Shown here piece by piece: positions 26,579-35,235 of a stretch of 54,798 bases of DNA (the first letter of the stretch is position 1; each line of letters starts with the position of its first letter). A program made the position numbers and the translations under genes. The notes under the pieces were generated by a model that saw only the letters and a program-made list of their open reading frames with translations, was not told where the DNA came from and made no database searches. The stretch is from Macrococcoides caseolyticum (GTDB lineage Bacteria; Bacillota; Bacilli; Staphylococcales; Staphylococcaceae), in NCBI RefSeq assembly GCF_002902665.1, contig NZ_PPRM01000011.1, positions 1 to 54,798 on the forward strand, written 5' to 3'.

Positions 26579-26605
26579 TGTATAAGCAATTCAATTGCTT
26601 ATACA
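26579..26605. promoter_or_regulatory. Perfect 27-bp palindrome in the aldA leader
   Basis: TGTATAAGCAATT and AATTGCTTATACA are 13-bp perfect arms around a single C, 58 bp before the aldA start. It may be an operator; an RNA hairpin with so short a loop is unlikely. Confidence 0.6.
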
Positions 26606-26663
26606 GAGAGTACAGATGTACAATAAATAGGAACAATACAATTTTACTATTAGGAGGAAGATC

Positions 26664-28142
26664 ATGAGTAACTTATTAAAAGAACGATATGGATTATTTA
26701 TTAATGGTGAATTTAAAGATAGTGCAGCAGGAGAAACGCTTGATGTCACAAATCCTGCCACAGGAGAAGTATTAGCTAAGATCGCAAAAGCAACAGAACA
26801 AGATGTAGATGCAGCTGTGAAGTCAGCTGAGGAAGCTTTTAAAACATGGCGTCACACTTCACACAACCAAAAAGCAAAACTATTAAATCAAATTGCAGAC
26901 AAAATGGAAGAACACCGCGAAGAACTTGCTAAAATTGAATCATTAAATAGTGGTAAGGCTATTCGTGAGTCATTAAACATTGATATTCCAATGGCCATCG
27001 AACATTTCCGTTACTTTGCAGGTGTCATACTTGCTGATGAAGGAACGAATAAAGAAATAGATGCAGATGCTATCAGTATTATCAAACATGAACCCATCGG
27101 TGTAGTAGGTGCAGTTGTTGCATGGAACTTCCCAATGTTACTTGCTTCCTGGAAGTTAGCACCTGCGCTTGCTGCTGGTAATGCGGTCGTTATCCAACCA
27201 TCATCATCAACACCGTTATCATTATTGAAGTTTGCTGAAATCGTTCAGGATATCTTACCTAAAGGGGTATTAAATGTAGTAACAGGTAAAGGTTCAGAGT
27301 CAGGTAACGCAATCTTCAATCACGAGGATGTAGCGAAAGTATCATTTACAGGTTCAACAGAAGTTGGATATGGTGTAGCAGAAGCTGCAGCAAAGCGTAT
27401 CGTTCCAGCGACTTTAGAGCTTGGTGGTAAAAGTGCGAACATTATCTTTGATGATGCAAATATCGAGCAAGCAATCGAAGGTGCCCAACTCGGTATTTTA
27501 TTTAACCAAGGAGAAGTTTGTTCAGCAGGTAGCCGACTGTATGTTCAAGAAGGTATCTATGATGAATTTGTAGCTAAACTTAAAGATGCTTTTGAAAAAG
27601 TACGTGTAGGTGATCCTATGGACGAAAATAATCATTATGGTTCACAAACAGGACAGGCTCAAATCGATAAGATTGAAGAATATATTGAGGTCGCAAAACA
27701 AGAAGGCCTTAATATCGTTACTGGTGGTAAACGCTTAATGGATAATGGACGTGATAAAGGATTCTTCTTCCCACCAACAATCATTGAATTCGAAGATAAC
27801 AAATCCCGTCTAGTTCAAGAAGAAATCTTTGGACCAGTCGTATTGGTATCTAAGTTTAAAACGAAAGAAGAAGTTATCGAGAAAGCAAACGATTCAGAAT
27901 ATGGTTTAGCTGGCGGTATCTTCACAGCAAACTTAAATGATGCATTGCAAGTTGCCAATGCCATGGACACTGGTCGAATCTGGATCAACACATACAATCA
28001 GATTCCAGCAGGATCTCCATTCGGTGGTTACAAGAAATCAGGTATCGGACGTGAAACTTATAAAGATACGTTACGTCACTACCAACAAGTAAAAAATATT
28101 TATATCGATTACTCAGATAAAGCTAAAGGCATCTATCAGTAA
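26664..28142 (+). CDS. aldA: Aldehyde dehydrogenase AldA-like
   Basis: 492 residues, NAD(P)-dependent aldehyde dehydrogenase superfamily. Glu of LELGGKS and catalytic Cys in [12 protein letters not shown] are present, with FTGSTEVG for cofactor. The whole run from YGLFINGEF to [15 protein letters not shown] resembles S. aureus AldA. It also resembles betaine aldehyde dehydrogenases, but no choline dehydrogenase or BCCT gene is near and the staphylococcal BetB I recall has a different N-terminus. Substrate unproven. AGGAGGA lies 6 nt from the ATG; the 27-bp palindrome upstream suggests substrate-controlled expression. Confidence 0.85.
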   Translation: MSNLLKERYGLFINGEFKDSAAGETLDVTNPATGEVLAKIAKATEQDVDAAVKSAEEAFKTWRHTSHNQKAKLLNQIADKMEEHREELAKIESLNSGKAIRESLNIDIPMAIEHFRYFAGVILADEGTNKEIDADAISIIKHEPIGVVGAVVAWNFPMLLASWKLAPALAAGNAVVIQPSSSTPLSLLKFAEIVQDILPKGVLNVVTGKGSESGNAIFNHEDVAKVSFTGSTEVGYGVAEAAAKRIVPATLELGGKSANIIFDDANIEQAIEGAQLGILFNQGEVCSAGSRLYVQEGIYDEFVAKLKDAFEKVRVGDPMDENNHYGSQTGQAQIDKIEEYIEVAKQEGLNIVTGGKRLMDNGRDKGFFFPPTIIEFEDNKSRLVQEEIFGPVVLVSKFKTKEEVIEKANDSEYGLAGGIFTANLNDALQVANAMDTGRIWINTYNQIPAGSPFGGYKKSGIGRETYKDTLRHYQQVKNIYIDYSDKAKGIYQ

Positions 28143-28158
28143 TACACTGATTAATACG

Positions 28159-28195
28159 ATAAACACCTCATCCATTGTGGATGAGGTGTTTTTTC
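28159..28195 (+). terminator. Terminator of aldA
   Basis: AAACACCTCATCCA pairs with TGGATGAGGTGTTT around 3 nt, followed by Ts. Confidence 0.9.
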
Positions 28196-28235
28196 TAGAT
28201 CTTGTAATATACTTTCGTCAGATTACCACCAGGAT

Positions 28236-28637
28236 GGCTCGTGTTTATTTTTTATGAGCCAACTTGTTCCACTTAAGCTCGTCTCGCTCCTCATCTTGGC
28301 CCATGTTTTATTTTTATGGGCCAACTTGTTTCACTTAAGCTCGTCTCGCTCTTCATCTTGGCCCATGTTTTATTTTTATGGGCCATCTTGATCCACTTCC
28401 GCTCGTCTCGCTCCTCATCTTGGCCCGTGTTTTATTTTTATGGGCCAACTTGTTCCACTTAAGCTCGTCTCGCTCTTCATCTTGGCCCATGTTTATTTTT
28501 CATGAGCCAACTTGTTCCACTTCCGCTCTTCTCGCTCTTCATCTTGGCCCATGTTTATTTTTCATGAGCCAACTTGTTCCACTTCCCCTCATCTCCTCTT
28601 CATCTTGGCCCATGTTTTATTTTTATGAGCCATCTTG
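28236..28637. repeat. 62-bp tandem repeat array, about 6.5 copies, with hairpins
   Basis: Copies start at 28236, 28298, 28360, 28422, 28484, 28546 and 28607. Five are exactly 62 bp, the sixth 61 bp and the last is partial. Each begins with a hairpin, GGCCCAT...ATGGGCC around an AT-rich loop, followed by AACTTGTTCCACTT and a CTCGTCTCGCTC-type block. The first copy has GGCTC with GAGCC, a paired change that keeps the stem; copies 5 and 6 keep GGCCC with GAGCC and lose one pair. It fills the space between the aldA terminator and the stop of the NERD gene, 14 bp away. The open plus-strand frame across part of it is a repeat artefact. Confidence 0.95.
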
Positions 28638-28650
28638 CAATTAAATCTAT

Positions 28651-29565
28651 CTAAATATTAATTTGTTCTCCTTTACTGTAATAAGTACCTCTGTAATGTG
28701 AATGTTTATGGAAATGCTGATTCATCAATCTCGTTACCGTGCGATTTGATAAACCAGTAAAATCTACGATATCTTTTCTTTTCACTTTATCCTTACCAAA
28801 CAAAGCTAATATTTCATAAGCTTGCAATACTGCATTCTCGTTTTTTAATTTACATCCGCAACTACATTTAAAATAAGTCTTCCTTCGAATTCTATTCATC
28901 TCTATCTTACTGCATTTTGGGCAGCGTAATCCTAACTTTAAATCTTCAATATTATAATAATGGATTCGGTTGTCAACACCTTCATTGTCATGAAGCTGTA
29001 TAAGTGCATCTGCAAAGTTGATCATTTGCTGTGTGATTCCTTTACTGGACTTTAAGTAATTAAACACTGGTTCAAGTTCATGTGAGAACATTACACATTC
29101 TTTTCCGCTAAATCCTGTTAAATGGAAATCCTCATTGATAAAAATAATTTTACTGATCAGTTTTTGAGGCATCTCGTACTTTGCAATGAGCTGTTTTAAA
29201 TAGGAATCTGCATTGTCTAACTGGATAAAGATATCTTTATCCGTCTTACCTTGTTCACTCATTAACCGGTTATTCTGATATCGATAATTACCGCTATAAT
29301 TTTTGATATCAAAGTGCAATATATTATTTGCCGTAATAATAATGAAGTCGAATTGCACGCGTACAGGTTTCATGATATTAATATCCCATATTATGATATA
29401 TTCTCCTTCTAGATGTTCAATCATTTCAAAGAACCTGAGTTCACCTTCAAAGCCTTTCTTATATCTCACAAATTTATAATAATCATCTAGCTCCATACGT
29501 ACTCGACTTTCTAATTCATACAAATACGCTTGTACTGTACTCGGTTTGTGAACCTTTTTTATCAA
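28651..29565 (-). CDS. NERD-domain protein with zinc ribbon and C-terminal helix-turn-helix
   Basis: 304 residues. The N-terminal half is a NERD nuclease-related domain: GFEGELRFFEMI, then QFDFIIITANNILHFDIKNY, with the D and K of the PD-(D/E)xK core. About residue 215 there is a zinc ribbon, CPKCSK...CSCGC. The C-terminus VKRKDIVDFTGLSNRTVTRLMNQHF looks like a winged helix. The start is TTG, 6 to 7 nt from TGAGGTGAT. Single-gene unit. DNA processing or defence is possible by fold only. Confidence 0.82.
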   Translation of the reverse strand: MIKKVHKPSTVQAYLYELESRVRMELDDYYKFVRYKKGFEGELRFFEMIEHLEGEYIIIWDINIMKPVRVQFDFIIITANNILHFDIKNYSGNYRYQNNRLMSEQGKTDKDIFIQLDNADSYLKQLIAKYEMPQKLISKIIFINEDFHLTGFSGKECVMFSHELEPVFNYLKSSKGITQQMINFADALIQLHDNEGVDNRIHYYNIEDLKLGLRCPKCSKIEMNRIRRKTYFKCSCGCKLKNENAVLQAYEILALFGKDKVKRKDIVDFTGLSNRTVTRLMNQHFHKHSHYRGTYYSKGEQINI

Positions 29566-29661
29566 AATATCACCTCAAATTCAATATAATGCGTAATTTT
29601 TTTGAATGCAAATCCATTAAAATCAAAGCTTCTGCAGTTTTTCAATTATTTTCTGCAAAAA

Positions 29662-29697
29662 TAAAAAGAATCGCAGTATTTTCTGCAATTCTTTAAT
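29662..29697 (-). terminator. Terminator of the BASS-family gene
   Basis: AAAGAATTGCAG pairs with CTGCGATTCTTT (one mismatch), followed by TTTATTTTTGC on the minus strand. Confidence 0.65.
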
Positions 29698-29719
29698 AAT
29701 TACGTCAAAAAATTAAATT

Positions 29720-30661
29720 TTAGTTTTCTCCAGGACGTCTCTTTTCTAGCTGTGTGCTGACGATACTCGCAAATAATTGTTGAAACAGCATCCCAAAAGC
29801 AACTGGCATTGCAACCTTTGGTGGAAAGTATGTGGTTGCAACTATGACACCGGTGGAGATATTTCTCATTCCCCCTAAAAAGGTCATCGACACATGGCGT
29901 GCATAGCTATGCTGCATTAAGTAGCTGGAACCTACTGAGACGATATACCCTATCACTACGATAACAAAGACAACTGCGATAATCTTCAGTAACTCAAGAT
30001 CCATATCTTTCACATAAGGACCAATCGCGCTTCCGTTAATCAATACAATAAGGAAAAGCGCAATTTTAGAAAATGGACTTAGGCGATTGCCAATCCGGTC
30101 TGGAAACTTACCCTTTGTGAGTTCATTCAAGAGTATCGCAATGATTGTAGGTACAACAATCATGAGTATCAATCCAATCACGAGGCTGAAGGTATCAAGC
30201 TCAACTGTCGTTCCAGACACCAGATGCAGCACGAAAGGGATGATGACCGATGCTAACAATGTATCCAGCAATATTACCGCGATGCCAAGTGCAACATCTC
30301 CTCTACCGATGCTTATCCAGATCAGACTTGTAACACCTGTCGGGACGGTCATAAGCATGACAAATCCAATCACTAACAATTGATCATCAAACAATGTGGA
30401 TGCAATCACATAGCTGATGGCAGGCATGACAACATGCAAGATGAACATACAATACAGAATTGTACCTTTCGCTTCCAGAAATATACGAAGGTCTCTGAAT
30501 TTCATACGGATGCTGCCACTAAATGTCATAAAGGCGAATATATAAGGTACAATAAAGATCAGATGTTTCAAGTAGCCATCAAAGATAACACCACATAATA
30601 AAGACAATAGCGTCAATACAGCGATGTACTTCTGTAATACAATGTTCATACGATCAAGCAT
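29720..30661 (-). CDS. BASS-family (bile acid:Na+ symporter-like) transporter
   Basis: 313 residues, nine or ten transmembrane helices. The pair GFVMLMTVPTGVTSLIWISIGRGDVAL and GGMRNISTGVIVATTYFPP are the two crossing-loop motifs of the family. Transports an organic anion; pantoate, 2-keto-acids and sulfonates are known in relatives. Start: ATG at 30661, 5 nt from AGAAGGA; the longer frame begins upstream of that site. Confidence 0.85.
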   Translation of the reverse strand: MLDRMNIVLQKYIAVLTLLSLLCGVIFDGYLKHLIFIVPYIFAFMTFSGSIRMKFRDLRIFLEAKGTILYCMFILHVVMPAISYVIASTLFDDQLLVIGFVMLMTVPTGVTSLIWISIGRGDVALGIAVILLDTLLASVIIPFVLHLVSGTTVELDTFSLVIGLILMIVVPTIIAILLNELTKGKFPDRIGNRLSPFSKIALFLIVLINGSAIGPYVKDMDLELLKIIAVVFVIVVIGYIVSVGSSYLMQHSYARHVSMTFLGGMRNISTGVIVATTYFPPKVAMPVAFGMLFQQLFASIVSTQLEKRRPGEN

Positions 30662-30830
30662 AGGCTGTCCTTCTTTTCTTAATATTATATTTAAAATATC
30701 ATAATTCAAGCGTTTGAAATAATAATTAATGTTGTTATGAAATATGATGCTGTAGGGACAATAGAACCCGAACAATACTTATGAGTATCGTCCGGGTCAT
30801 ATATCAAAATAAATCATAAGTCATCTATCT

Positions 30831-32321
30831 TTACTTCTCTTTCAGTCCTAGAGCATTCGCTGTCTGTTTGTTAATTTCTTTAAACAGTTCAGGGTGTTCA
30901 GCAAGTTTCTTACCGTATGATGGAATCATCTCTTTTATCTTAGGTTCAAATTCTGTCATACGCTCACCGAAACATTCATTAATTACACGAAGCATAACAT
31001 GGACTGCAGTTGAAGCCCCAGGTGATGCTCCTAGCAAGGCTGCGATACTACCATCCTCACTTGTAATCACTTCCGTACCAAATTGCAGCGTTCCTTTGCC
31101 GCCATCTTCAGTTTCTTTAATAACTTGAACACGTTGTCCTGCGACAACAATCTCCCAGTCTTCAGATTTCGCATTCGGTACGAATTCACGTAACTCTTCC
31201 ATACGTGCTTCATGATTCTGCATCACCTGGGAAATTAAGTACTGTGTTAATTTCATCTCCTTCGCACCTGCCGAAAGCATATTCGTAATATTGCCTGGTG
31301 TTACAGATTCAATTAGATCTGTATAACGACCTGTTTTTAAGAACTTTGGAGAGAACCCGGCATATGGTCCAAAGAGTAATGCACGTTCACCGTCTATATA
31401 ACGTGTATCTAAATGCGGCACTGACATTGGTGGCGCACCTACTTTTGCTTTACCATAAACTTTTGCAAGATGCTGTTCAACAACTGATGGCTCTTTACAT
31501 ACCAAGAATAATCCACTCACCGGGAAGCCGCCTACCCCTTTAGCCTCAGGAATCTTAGTCTTCTGTAATAATGGTAAAGCGTATCCTCCAGCACCAATAA
31601 ATACAAACTTCGCACTGTGGGTCTCTGTCTTCTTGCTATTTTGGTTATAGACCTTAACATCCCAGCTGTCATTGTCATTTCTCTTAATATCTTTCACTGT
31701 ATGATTATAATGAATAACTGCACCATCATAACTTGTCATAATATCGAACAGGTCATTCGTTAATGCACCGAAGTTAACGTCCGTACCCGCTTCCATACGT
31801 GTAATTGCAATCTTTTCATTTGGATTACGGCCTTCCATCATCAACGGAACCCATTCACGCATCTTGTCGTGGTCTTCCGTAAGTTCCATCCCTTCAAATA
31901 ATGGATTATCAGATAAAGCTTTAAGGCGACGTTTCAAGAAATCTACATTTTGCTCACCTTCCACAAAGCTTAAGTGCGGTACGGGCATGATAAAGTTGCC
32001 AGGATCCTTTAATTTGCCTTGCTGTGCTAAGTACGCCCATAACTGTTTAGATAACTGAAACTGTTCATTAACACCACTTGCTTTTGTAATGTCAATATTG
32101 CCGTCCACATCTTCTGTCGTATAATTCAGTTCACACAGTGCTGAGTGTCCTGTCCCCGCATTATTCCAGGCGTTAGAGCTTTCGAGTCCTGAAGCTTCTA
32201 GCTTTTCAAACACTTTAATATTAATTGATGGATCAAGTTCTTTCAACAATACACCTAGTGTCGCGCTCATAATACCGCCACCGATTAGGATTACATCTGT
32301 TTCTTTAAATTTACGTTTCAT
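30831..32321 (-). CDS. mqo: Malate:quinone oxidoreductase
   Basis: 496 residues, a peripheral membrane FAD flavoprotein oxidising malate to oxaloacetate and reducing menaquinone. [21 protein letters not shown] is the FAD-binding start; [32 protein letters not shown] and [14 protein letters not shown] are family blocks. The start at 32321 is 7 nt from a GGGGGC site; the first in-frame ATG overlaps it. S. aureus has two such genes (mqo1, mqo2); which this matches is not determined. Confidence 0.92.
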   Translation of the reverse strand: MKRKFKETDVILIGGGIMSATLGVLLKELDPSINIKVFEKLEASGLESSNAWNNAGTGHSALCELNYTTEDVDGNIDITKASGVNEQFQLSKQLWAYLAQQGKLKDPGNFIMPVPHLSFVEGEQNVDFLKRRLKALSDNPLFEGMELTEDHDKMREWVPLMMEGRNPNEKIAITRMEAGTDVNFGALTNDLFDIMTSYDGAVIHYNHTVKDIKRNDNDSWDVKVYNQNSKKTETHSAKFVFIGAGGYALPLLQKTKIPEAKGVGGFPVSGLFLVCKEPSVVEQHLAKVYGKAKVGAPPMSVPHLDTRYIDGERALLFGPYAGFSPKFLKTGRYTDLIESVTPGNITNMLSAGAKEMKLTQYLISQVMQNHEARMEELREFVPNAKSEDWEIVVAGQRVQVIKETEDGGKGTLQFGTEVITSEDGSIAALLGASPGASTAVHVMLRVINECFGERMTEFEPKIKEMIPSYGKKLAEHPELFKEINKQTANALGLKEK

Positions 32322-32449
32322 TATCTCTGCCCCCATTTTTGATAAACTGCAATACTTCTATTATAGACCTTTTTTTGTCATTTGTAATACTCGCATCGCA
32401 TTTAATCTAAAAAATGTAACCGGATACAAAAGATCAGTATAGTACAATT

Positions 32450-33130
32450 CTATTTTTTATTAGTAAACCCTACAGTAATCCATCCACCAGCAATTTTGTT
32501 TCTTAATTCCTCTTCTTTTTCTATTGTAAACATTGATTCCTCTGCATCATAAGCAACAAATAAACATGCTGATTTCTGGAATACATGGTCAGGTCGCATC
32601 GCAACCAAATCATCCATCGACTTAAAATGTGCGTGTGCATATACTTTACCTTTATTAAATTCTGGACTCATATAAAGTTCACCATATTGACTTTCACGAT
32701 TTACAGTTGCTATCACAATCTTACCACCCGGCTTTACCACTTTACTGATTGACTGATAGACGTTTTCAGGTTGTTCAATAAAATCAAAAACCCCCATAGA
32801 AAAAGCAGCGTCAAAATAATTTTCTGGGAAATCAATATGATTTGCATCCATTACATGCACTTCTGCATCAAGCTGTAGATGGTCAATTTTTTGCTGTGCT
32901 ATCGCTGTCATATGTTCAGAAATATCAATTCCGACCATCTTGATACCTTGCTTTGCAAACTTCGTGATATATAGGCCTGTACCACTACCGATTTCCAGGA
33001 TACACATGCCAGGTTTCAGATCAAGCATGTTGAGTAAATCTCTTGTTTCCACTTCATAGATATACTTACCTTTTTTAGTTTCAAAGAAAGCGTCATATTT
33101 ATTAGCTTGATAAGCATTGAATGTCGTCAT
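32450..33130 (-). CDS. Class I SAM-dependent methyltransferase
   Basis: 226 residues. Motif I is CILEIGSGTGLYITKFAKQG (residues near 48), motif II GIDISEHM, then FDAAFSMGVFDFIEQPE and motif III KPGGKIVIATVN. A Methyltransf_11/UbiE-like fold; substrate unknown, no quinone context. Start is the ATG at 33130, behind GGGAGGTAA; the longer frame starts in front of that site. Stand-alone gene, divergent from pcp. Confidence 0.87.
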   Translation of the reverse strand: MTTFNAYQANKYDAFFETKKGKYIYEVETRDLLNMLDLKPGMCILEIGSGTGLYITKFAKQGIKMVGIDISEHMTAIAQQKIDHLQLDAEVHVMDANHIDFPENYFDAAFSMGVFDFIEQPENVYQSISKVVKPGGKIVIATVNRESQYGELYMSPEFNKGKVYAHAHFKSMDDLVAMRPDHVFQKSACLFVAYDAEESMFTIEKEEELRNKIAGGWITVGFTNKK

Positions 33131-33218
33131 TTCATTACCTCCCATTATCGTTACTTATATTATACATCTGTTCCATTTATGGATAAAATAGTAGTAACAA
33201 AAAGAGAGGATGATTCTA

Positions 33219-33854
33219 TTGAAACGTGTTATTGTAACAGGATTCGATGCATTCGGTGAGGAAACAATCAATCCCTCATTCGAAGCAGTCCAAGGACTTC
33301 CGGATACTATAATGGGCGCAGAGATTATAAAACAACAATTGCCAACAGTATTCCAACAAAGTGCTGAACAATTAAAGGCAACCATCATGAAGAACTTTCC
33401 TGATATTGTCATCTGTGTTGGCCAAGCAGGTGGACGTGACAAAATATCTATAGAACAAGTCGCTATCAATGTGATCGAAGCGCGTATACCAGATAATGCA
33501 GGTATTCAGCCTTCAGGCACACCTATTCATGAGGATGGGAGCAATGCATACTTTTCAAATTTACCTGTTAAAGCGATGCTTAAAAGTATACAGGACCATG
33601 AGATTCCTGCTGAAATTTCTTATAGCGCAGGAACGTTTGTATGCAATGAAATTATGTATCAATTATTATACATGATACAAAACGAATTCCCTTCAATCCG
33701 TGGTGGTTTTATCCATATTCCTTTCGCACCTGAACAAACTGATATACAGCCTTCAATGCCAATTGCAACAGTTACAGAAGCACTGCAGCTTGCAATTGAA
33801 GCAGCACTCACATATCAGGAAGATATTAAATTTACAACAGGTCATATCCATTAA
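33219..33854 (+). CDS. pcp: Pyrrolidone-carboxylate peptidase
   Basis: 211 residues, cysteine peptidase C15 removing N-terminal pyroglutamate. The triad is present: Glu in ISIEQVAINV, Cys in SAGTFVCNEIMYQ, His in GFIHIPF. The start is taken as TTG at 33219: AGAGAGG abuts the ATG at 33210 with no spacing but lies 9 nt from the TTG, and MKRVIVTGFDAFG matches the usual N-terminus. Confidence 0.93.
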   Translation: MKRVIVTGFDAFGEETINPSFEAVQGLPDTIMGAEIIKQQLPTVFQQSAEQLKATIMKNFPDIVICVGQAGGRDKISIEQVAINVIEARIPDNAGIQPSGTPIHEDGSNAYFSNLPVKAMLKSIQDHEIPAEISYSAGTFVCNEIMYQLLYMIQNEFPSIRGGFIHIPFAPEQTDIQPSMPIATVTEALQLAIEAALTYQEDIKFTTGHIH

Positions 33855-33855
33855 A

Positions 33856-33897
33856 TGAAGCACACTCCTAAGATTGAACCTTAGGGGTGTGCTTCAG
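33856..33897. terminator. Bidirectional terminator between pcp and cstB
   Basis: AAGCACACTCCTAAG pairs with CTTAGGGGTGTGCTT (one mismatch) around a 7-nt loop, convergent genes on either side. Confidence 0.8.
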
Positions 33898-33911
33898 ATA
33901 TGTCATCTTTT

Positions 33912-35225
33912 TTATTTTACAGCAGCATAGCCACCGTTCACATTGATCAAATTCGTATAGCCTTCATTTTCTAGAATACTCATTGCAATCGCGCTTCTAA
34001 CACCTGACTGACAGTGCACATAAATTTCTTCATCCTTGGCAAATGGAATAGATGCTTGCTGCAGTTTGCCATAATGAACATGTACAGCGCCGTCAAAATA
34101 TCCTTCATCCCATTCCTTTTTCGTTCGCACGTCCAGTATATTGATATCATCTTTATTCAGCTGTTTAAATGCTCGTGGTTCAATTGTTTGATATGCAGTT
34201 CCATCAGCAGCATGAACATAGGTATGAACATTGTCAAAGCCTATCATCTTTAGATCATGTGCTGCTTCTTGAACTTCGTCAAACTCTCCAACAAGCTGTA
34301 ACGGACGGCTGTAATCTAAGTACCAGTCTGCAAATGACAGAAACTTCTTATTGTATGGTACATTGATGCCTTCTGACATATTATTGGCGTAGGTTTCTTT
34401 CGCTCGGAGATCTATCGCCTGTTCTGTAAGCGTCTCTACAGGTGTTACAATATTGTGATGCATAAGCGCTACACCGTCACGATTCATACGTTTCATCTCA
34501 GCAAAGTAGTATGGAGGTTCGGGCTGATCGCTCGTTAATGCTTTGACGAATGCATCCTCCTCTTCAATCTGGAACGCCCAGCCATTCGTACGTTCATAGC
34601 CGAGTGTCGTCATCGGGACAGCGCCTAAGGATTTACCACATGCACTGCCTGCACCATGACCTGGCCATATTTGAATGAAATCTGGAAGTTTTTTCACCTT
34701 CTTCAGTGATTGGAACATCTGTCTTGCGCCTATTTCTGTCGTATCTTTAATACCAGCCGCTTCTTCTAATAAATCAGGACGTCCAACATCACCGCCAAAG
34801 ATGAAGTCTCCTGTAAATAGTCCCACGGGAACATCCATGCCATTATCATAGAGCAAGAAACTAATACTTTCAGGAGTATGTCCAGGCGTATGCATGACTT
34901 CAAGCTTCACATTCCCTACTTTAATAACATCTCCTTCATGGATAATGTCTGCTTCAATGTCCTGATACGTCCAGTCTTTACCGCCATGCCCAGAAACATA
35001 GCCTTGCGTTCCCATATTGATGACTTCTCTTATACCTGATGCAAAGTCTGCATGAATATGTGTTTCAGTCACATGCGTAATGCGTAGTCCTTCTTTTTCT
35101 GCAGCCTCTATATAAGGTGTAACATCACGTAACGGATCAATGACAATAGCTTCTCCTGTTTTTTGACACCCTACTAAATAAGAATACTGTGCAAGTTGCT
35201 CATTAAAAAATTGTTTAAAATACAT
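33912..35225 (-). CDS. cstB: Persulfide dioxygenase-sulfurtransferase CstB
   Basis: 437 residues. The metallo-beta-lactamase domain has ETHIHADFASG and HTPGHTPESISF (Fe ligands), persulfide dioxygenase type. The C-terminal rhodanese domain has a CQSGVRS active loop, residues near 405. A degenerate rhodanese-like stretch lies between. It closely resembles S. aureus CstB (SYLVGCQKTGEAIVIDP). It converts low-molecular-weight persulfides to thiosulfate. Start: the second ATG is used as the first lies only 3 nt from AGGAGG. It follows the CoADR-fusion gene by 8-10 bp, so both respond to CstR. Confidence 0.93.
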   Translation of the reverse strand: MYFKQFFNEQLAQYSYLVGCQKTGEAIVIDPLRDVTPYIEAAEKEGLRITHVTETHIHADFASGIREVINMGTQGYVSGHGGKDWTYQDIEADIIHEGDVIKVGNVKLEVMHTPGHTPESISFLLYDNGMDVPVGLFTGDFIFGGDVGRPDLLEEAAGIKDTTEIGARQMFQSLKKVKKLPDFIQIWPGHGAGSACGKSLGAVPMTTLGYERTNGWAFQIEEEDAFVKALTSDQPEPPYYFAEMKRMNRDGVALMHHNIVTPVETLTEQAIDLRAKETYANNMSEGINVPYNKKFLSFADWYLDYSRPLQLVGEFDEVQEAAHDLKMIGFDNVHTYVHAADGTAYQTIEPRAFKQLNKDDINILDVRTKKEWDEGYFDGAVHVHYGKLQQASIPFAKDEEIYVHCQSGVRSAIAMSILENEGYTNLINVNGGYAAVK

Positions 35226-35235
35226 CATATGCCTC

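Larger units (their letters stand above)
26246..26663. other. Divergent intergenic region of the NlpC/P60 and aldA genes
   Basis: 418 bp, very AT-rich, with no gene I can support. It contains the perfect palindrome CATGTTTAAACATG (26343-26356), a perfect WalR box (26368-26384), the perfect palindrome CTGTATATACAG (26545-26556), and a perfect 27-bp palindrome (26579-26605) before the aldA ribosome binding site. It must hold both divergent promoters. Confidence 0.85.

Noticed and set aside
26664-28142. Betaine aldehyde dehydrogenase (betB/gbsA)
   Set aside because: No choline dehydrogenase or choline transporter nearby and the sequence is more like staphylococcal AldA.
28236-28637. The array as a CRISPR locus
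   Set aside because: Units are contiguous and near identical over the whole 62 bp; there are no unique spacers and no cas genes.
28378-28644. An 88-codon plus-strand open frame in the repeat array
   Set aside because: It is only the low-complexity translation of the 62-bp repeats. The unit is not a multiple of three, the frame has no ribosome binding site, and no family fits.
33155-33469. Minus-strand frame antisense to pcp
   Set aside because: Overlaps a clear pcp gene and has no coding signs of its own.
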